A stretch of DNA of 48,950 bases from Rahnella woolbedingensis (GTDB lineage Bacteria > Pseudomonadota > Gammaproteobacteria > Enterobacterales > Enterobacteriaceae). Shown here piece by piece: positions 48,219 to 48,950 of the stretch. The notes under the pieces were generated by a model. That model made no database searches. It was not told where the DNA came from and saw only the letters and a program-made list of their open reading frames with translations. Each line of letters opens with the position of its first letter. Position 1 is the stretch's first letter. The stretch covers positions 1 to 48,950 of the forward strand of contig NZ_RAHH01000034.1 in NCBI RefSeq assembly GCF_003602095.1, written 5' to 3'. The position numbers and the translations under genes were made by a program.

Positions 48219-48950
48219 TTAATAAAACTCCAGGATGTTAGGGCTTTGGCCGCCGTTCGCGGCGGTCAGCGGTTCGTTAAGCAGTGCATGCATGATTGCC
48301 CAGGCGACATCCGCGTGGCTGGCTTCCTCGCTGCGGCTTGCCTCGTAGGTGGAACGGCTGCCGCTGGCGGTCATGGTTTTGCGGATTGCCATGAATGACG
48401 ACGTGATGTCTTTGTGGTTGGTGTCGTACTCCAGACGTCCGGAAGTGATGGTGTCTTTTGCTTTCAACACCATTTTCGTTTTCGTTTCGGGGCTGTAGCG
48501 GATTTCCATCGCGGCGGGGAAGAACTGCCGGACAAGCTGAAACACGCCCTGGCCGATGCCGGTGGCGTCCACGCCGATGTATTCCACGCAGTACCGTTTC
48601 GTTAACTCCTCAATGCTTTTCGCCTGGGCGGCGAAGTCCATGCCTTTCCACTGGTGACGTTCCAATACGCGGAACTTGCCGCCGTCCACCAGCGGCGGAG
48701 CCACCACGGCACAGCCTGCGCTGTCGCCGGTGTGCGACGGGTCGTAACCAATCCAGACGGCGCGATAGCCAAACGGACGCACGGCAAACGGGCTGAAATC
48801 TTCCCATTCCTCTCCGCTTTCCACCATGCAGCGTTGCAGCTCGGCAAACGGGAACACCGACGCCTGATCGTCAACAAACTCACACATGAACAGGTTGCGG
48901 AAATCCTCGGCGCTGTTTTCCTGCTTCAGCGTGTCGATGTTGAACAGGTT
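48219..48950 (-). CDS. P: P2-type terminase large subunit P (5' part outside the window)
   Basis: C-terminal 243 residues of the packaging ATPase/nuclease (P2 P is 590). The frame is open to the window edge, reading NLFNIDTLKQENSAEDFRNL before FMCEFVDDQ. The part seen is the nuclease domain: the aspartate in WIGYDPSHTGDSAG, another in YIGVDATGIGQG, and a late aspartate in SHADVAWAIMHAL. The ATPase half lies to the right of the window. It is cotranscribed with Q. Confidence 0.9.
   Translation of the reverse strand, partial: NLFNIDTLKQENSAEDFRNLFMCEFVDDQASVFPFAELQRCMVESGEEWEDFSPFAVRPFGYRAVWIGYDPSHTGDSAGCAVVAPPLVDGGKFRVLERHQWKGMDFAAQAKSIEELTKRYCVEYIGVDATGIGQGVFQLVRQFFPAAMEIRYSPETKTKMVLKAKDTITSGRLEYDTNHKDITSSFMAIRKTMTASGSRSTYEASRSEEASHADVAWAIMHALLNEPLTAANGGQSPNILEFY

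Larger units (their letters stand above)
39094..48950. mobile_element. 186-like P2-family prophage (right part outside the window)
   Basis: Gene order is that of coliphage 186/P2: int and cI leftward, then apl/cox, cII, fil, small early genes and replication gene A rightward, an accessory segment, then portal Q and terminase P leftward. The int-cI overlap and presence of cI, cII and fil point to 186 rather than P2. The left boundary lies between the inverted iteron (38944) and the att arm repeats (from 39094). The capsid, tail, lysis and right att site lie beyond 48950. Confidence 0.85.

Overview
The window looks like part of a large plasmid (megaplasmid or chromid) of an enterobacterium. Gene families (RhaS, AldA, PtrR/Sad, FabV, CybB, H-NS, SinH-type inverse autotransporter) and a 186/P2-type prophage place it in Enterobacterales, probably near Rahnella, Rouxiella or Serratia. 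The genus is inference. The plasmid reading rests on a complete iteron replication origin, a Rep_3 initiator and a ParF/ParG partition operon at 34.2-39.0 kb; the window alone cannot exclude an element integrated in a chromosome.

Layout. 1-81 is the tail of an IS903-group insertion sequence. 309-7774 is an L-rhamnose island: aldA and rhaS leftward, and a four-gene rhamnose-type ABC importer rightward. 7804-10402 holds a truncated Fic gene, a ketopantoate-reductase-like gene, a cytochrome b561 and an H-NS paralogue. 10939-13315 is the divergent ptrR/sad pair. 13401-19206 is a SinH-type inverse autotransporter operon, whose third gene carries an in-frame TGA, with a Crp-fold regulator upstream. 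19509-21240 has a DUF1471-like gene and fabV. 21435-26156 is a DMSO-reductase-type dmsABC operon ending in a polyferredoxin gene. A sugar porter with a perfect CRP site follows, then a three-gene HipBST toxin-antitoxin locus (28177-29791) and gabT-gabD with a divergent MocR/GabR-type regulator (29820-34206).

From 34.2 to 38.95 kb is the maintenance module. About 1.2 kb of repeat DNA (16 exact AATCCTG copies, all on one strand, plus two 8-bp tandem arrays) precedes parF-parG. Then come about 20 dispersed iterons with a DnaA box, an AT-rich stretch, rep, and one inverted iteron behind rep.

From about 39.09 kb to the right edge is a 186-like P2-family prophage: att arm repeats, int, cI, apl/cox, cII, fil, small early genes, replication gene A, an accessory segment, then portal Q and the start-truncated terminase P. 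The accessory segment carries a STM2901-like/DUF1493 gene pair, an orphan type VI secretion hcp gene and a LexA-box gene. Head, tail and lysis genes would lie beyond the window.

Functional themes are carbon and nitrogen scavenging (rhamnose, GABA/succinate semialdehyde), anaerobic respiration, surface adhesion and replicon maintenance. The most unusual parts are the strand-biased repeat field before parF, the scattered iterons, and the prophage cargo that puts Hcp beside a possible toxin/immunity pair.
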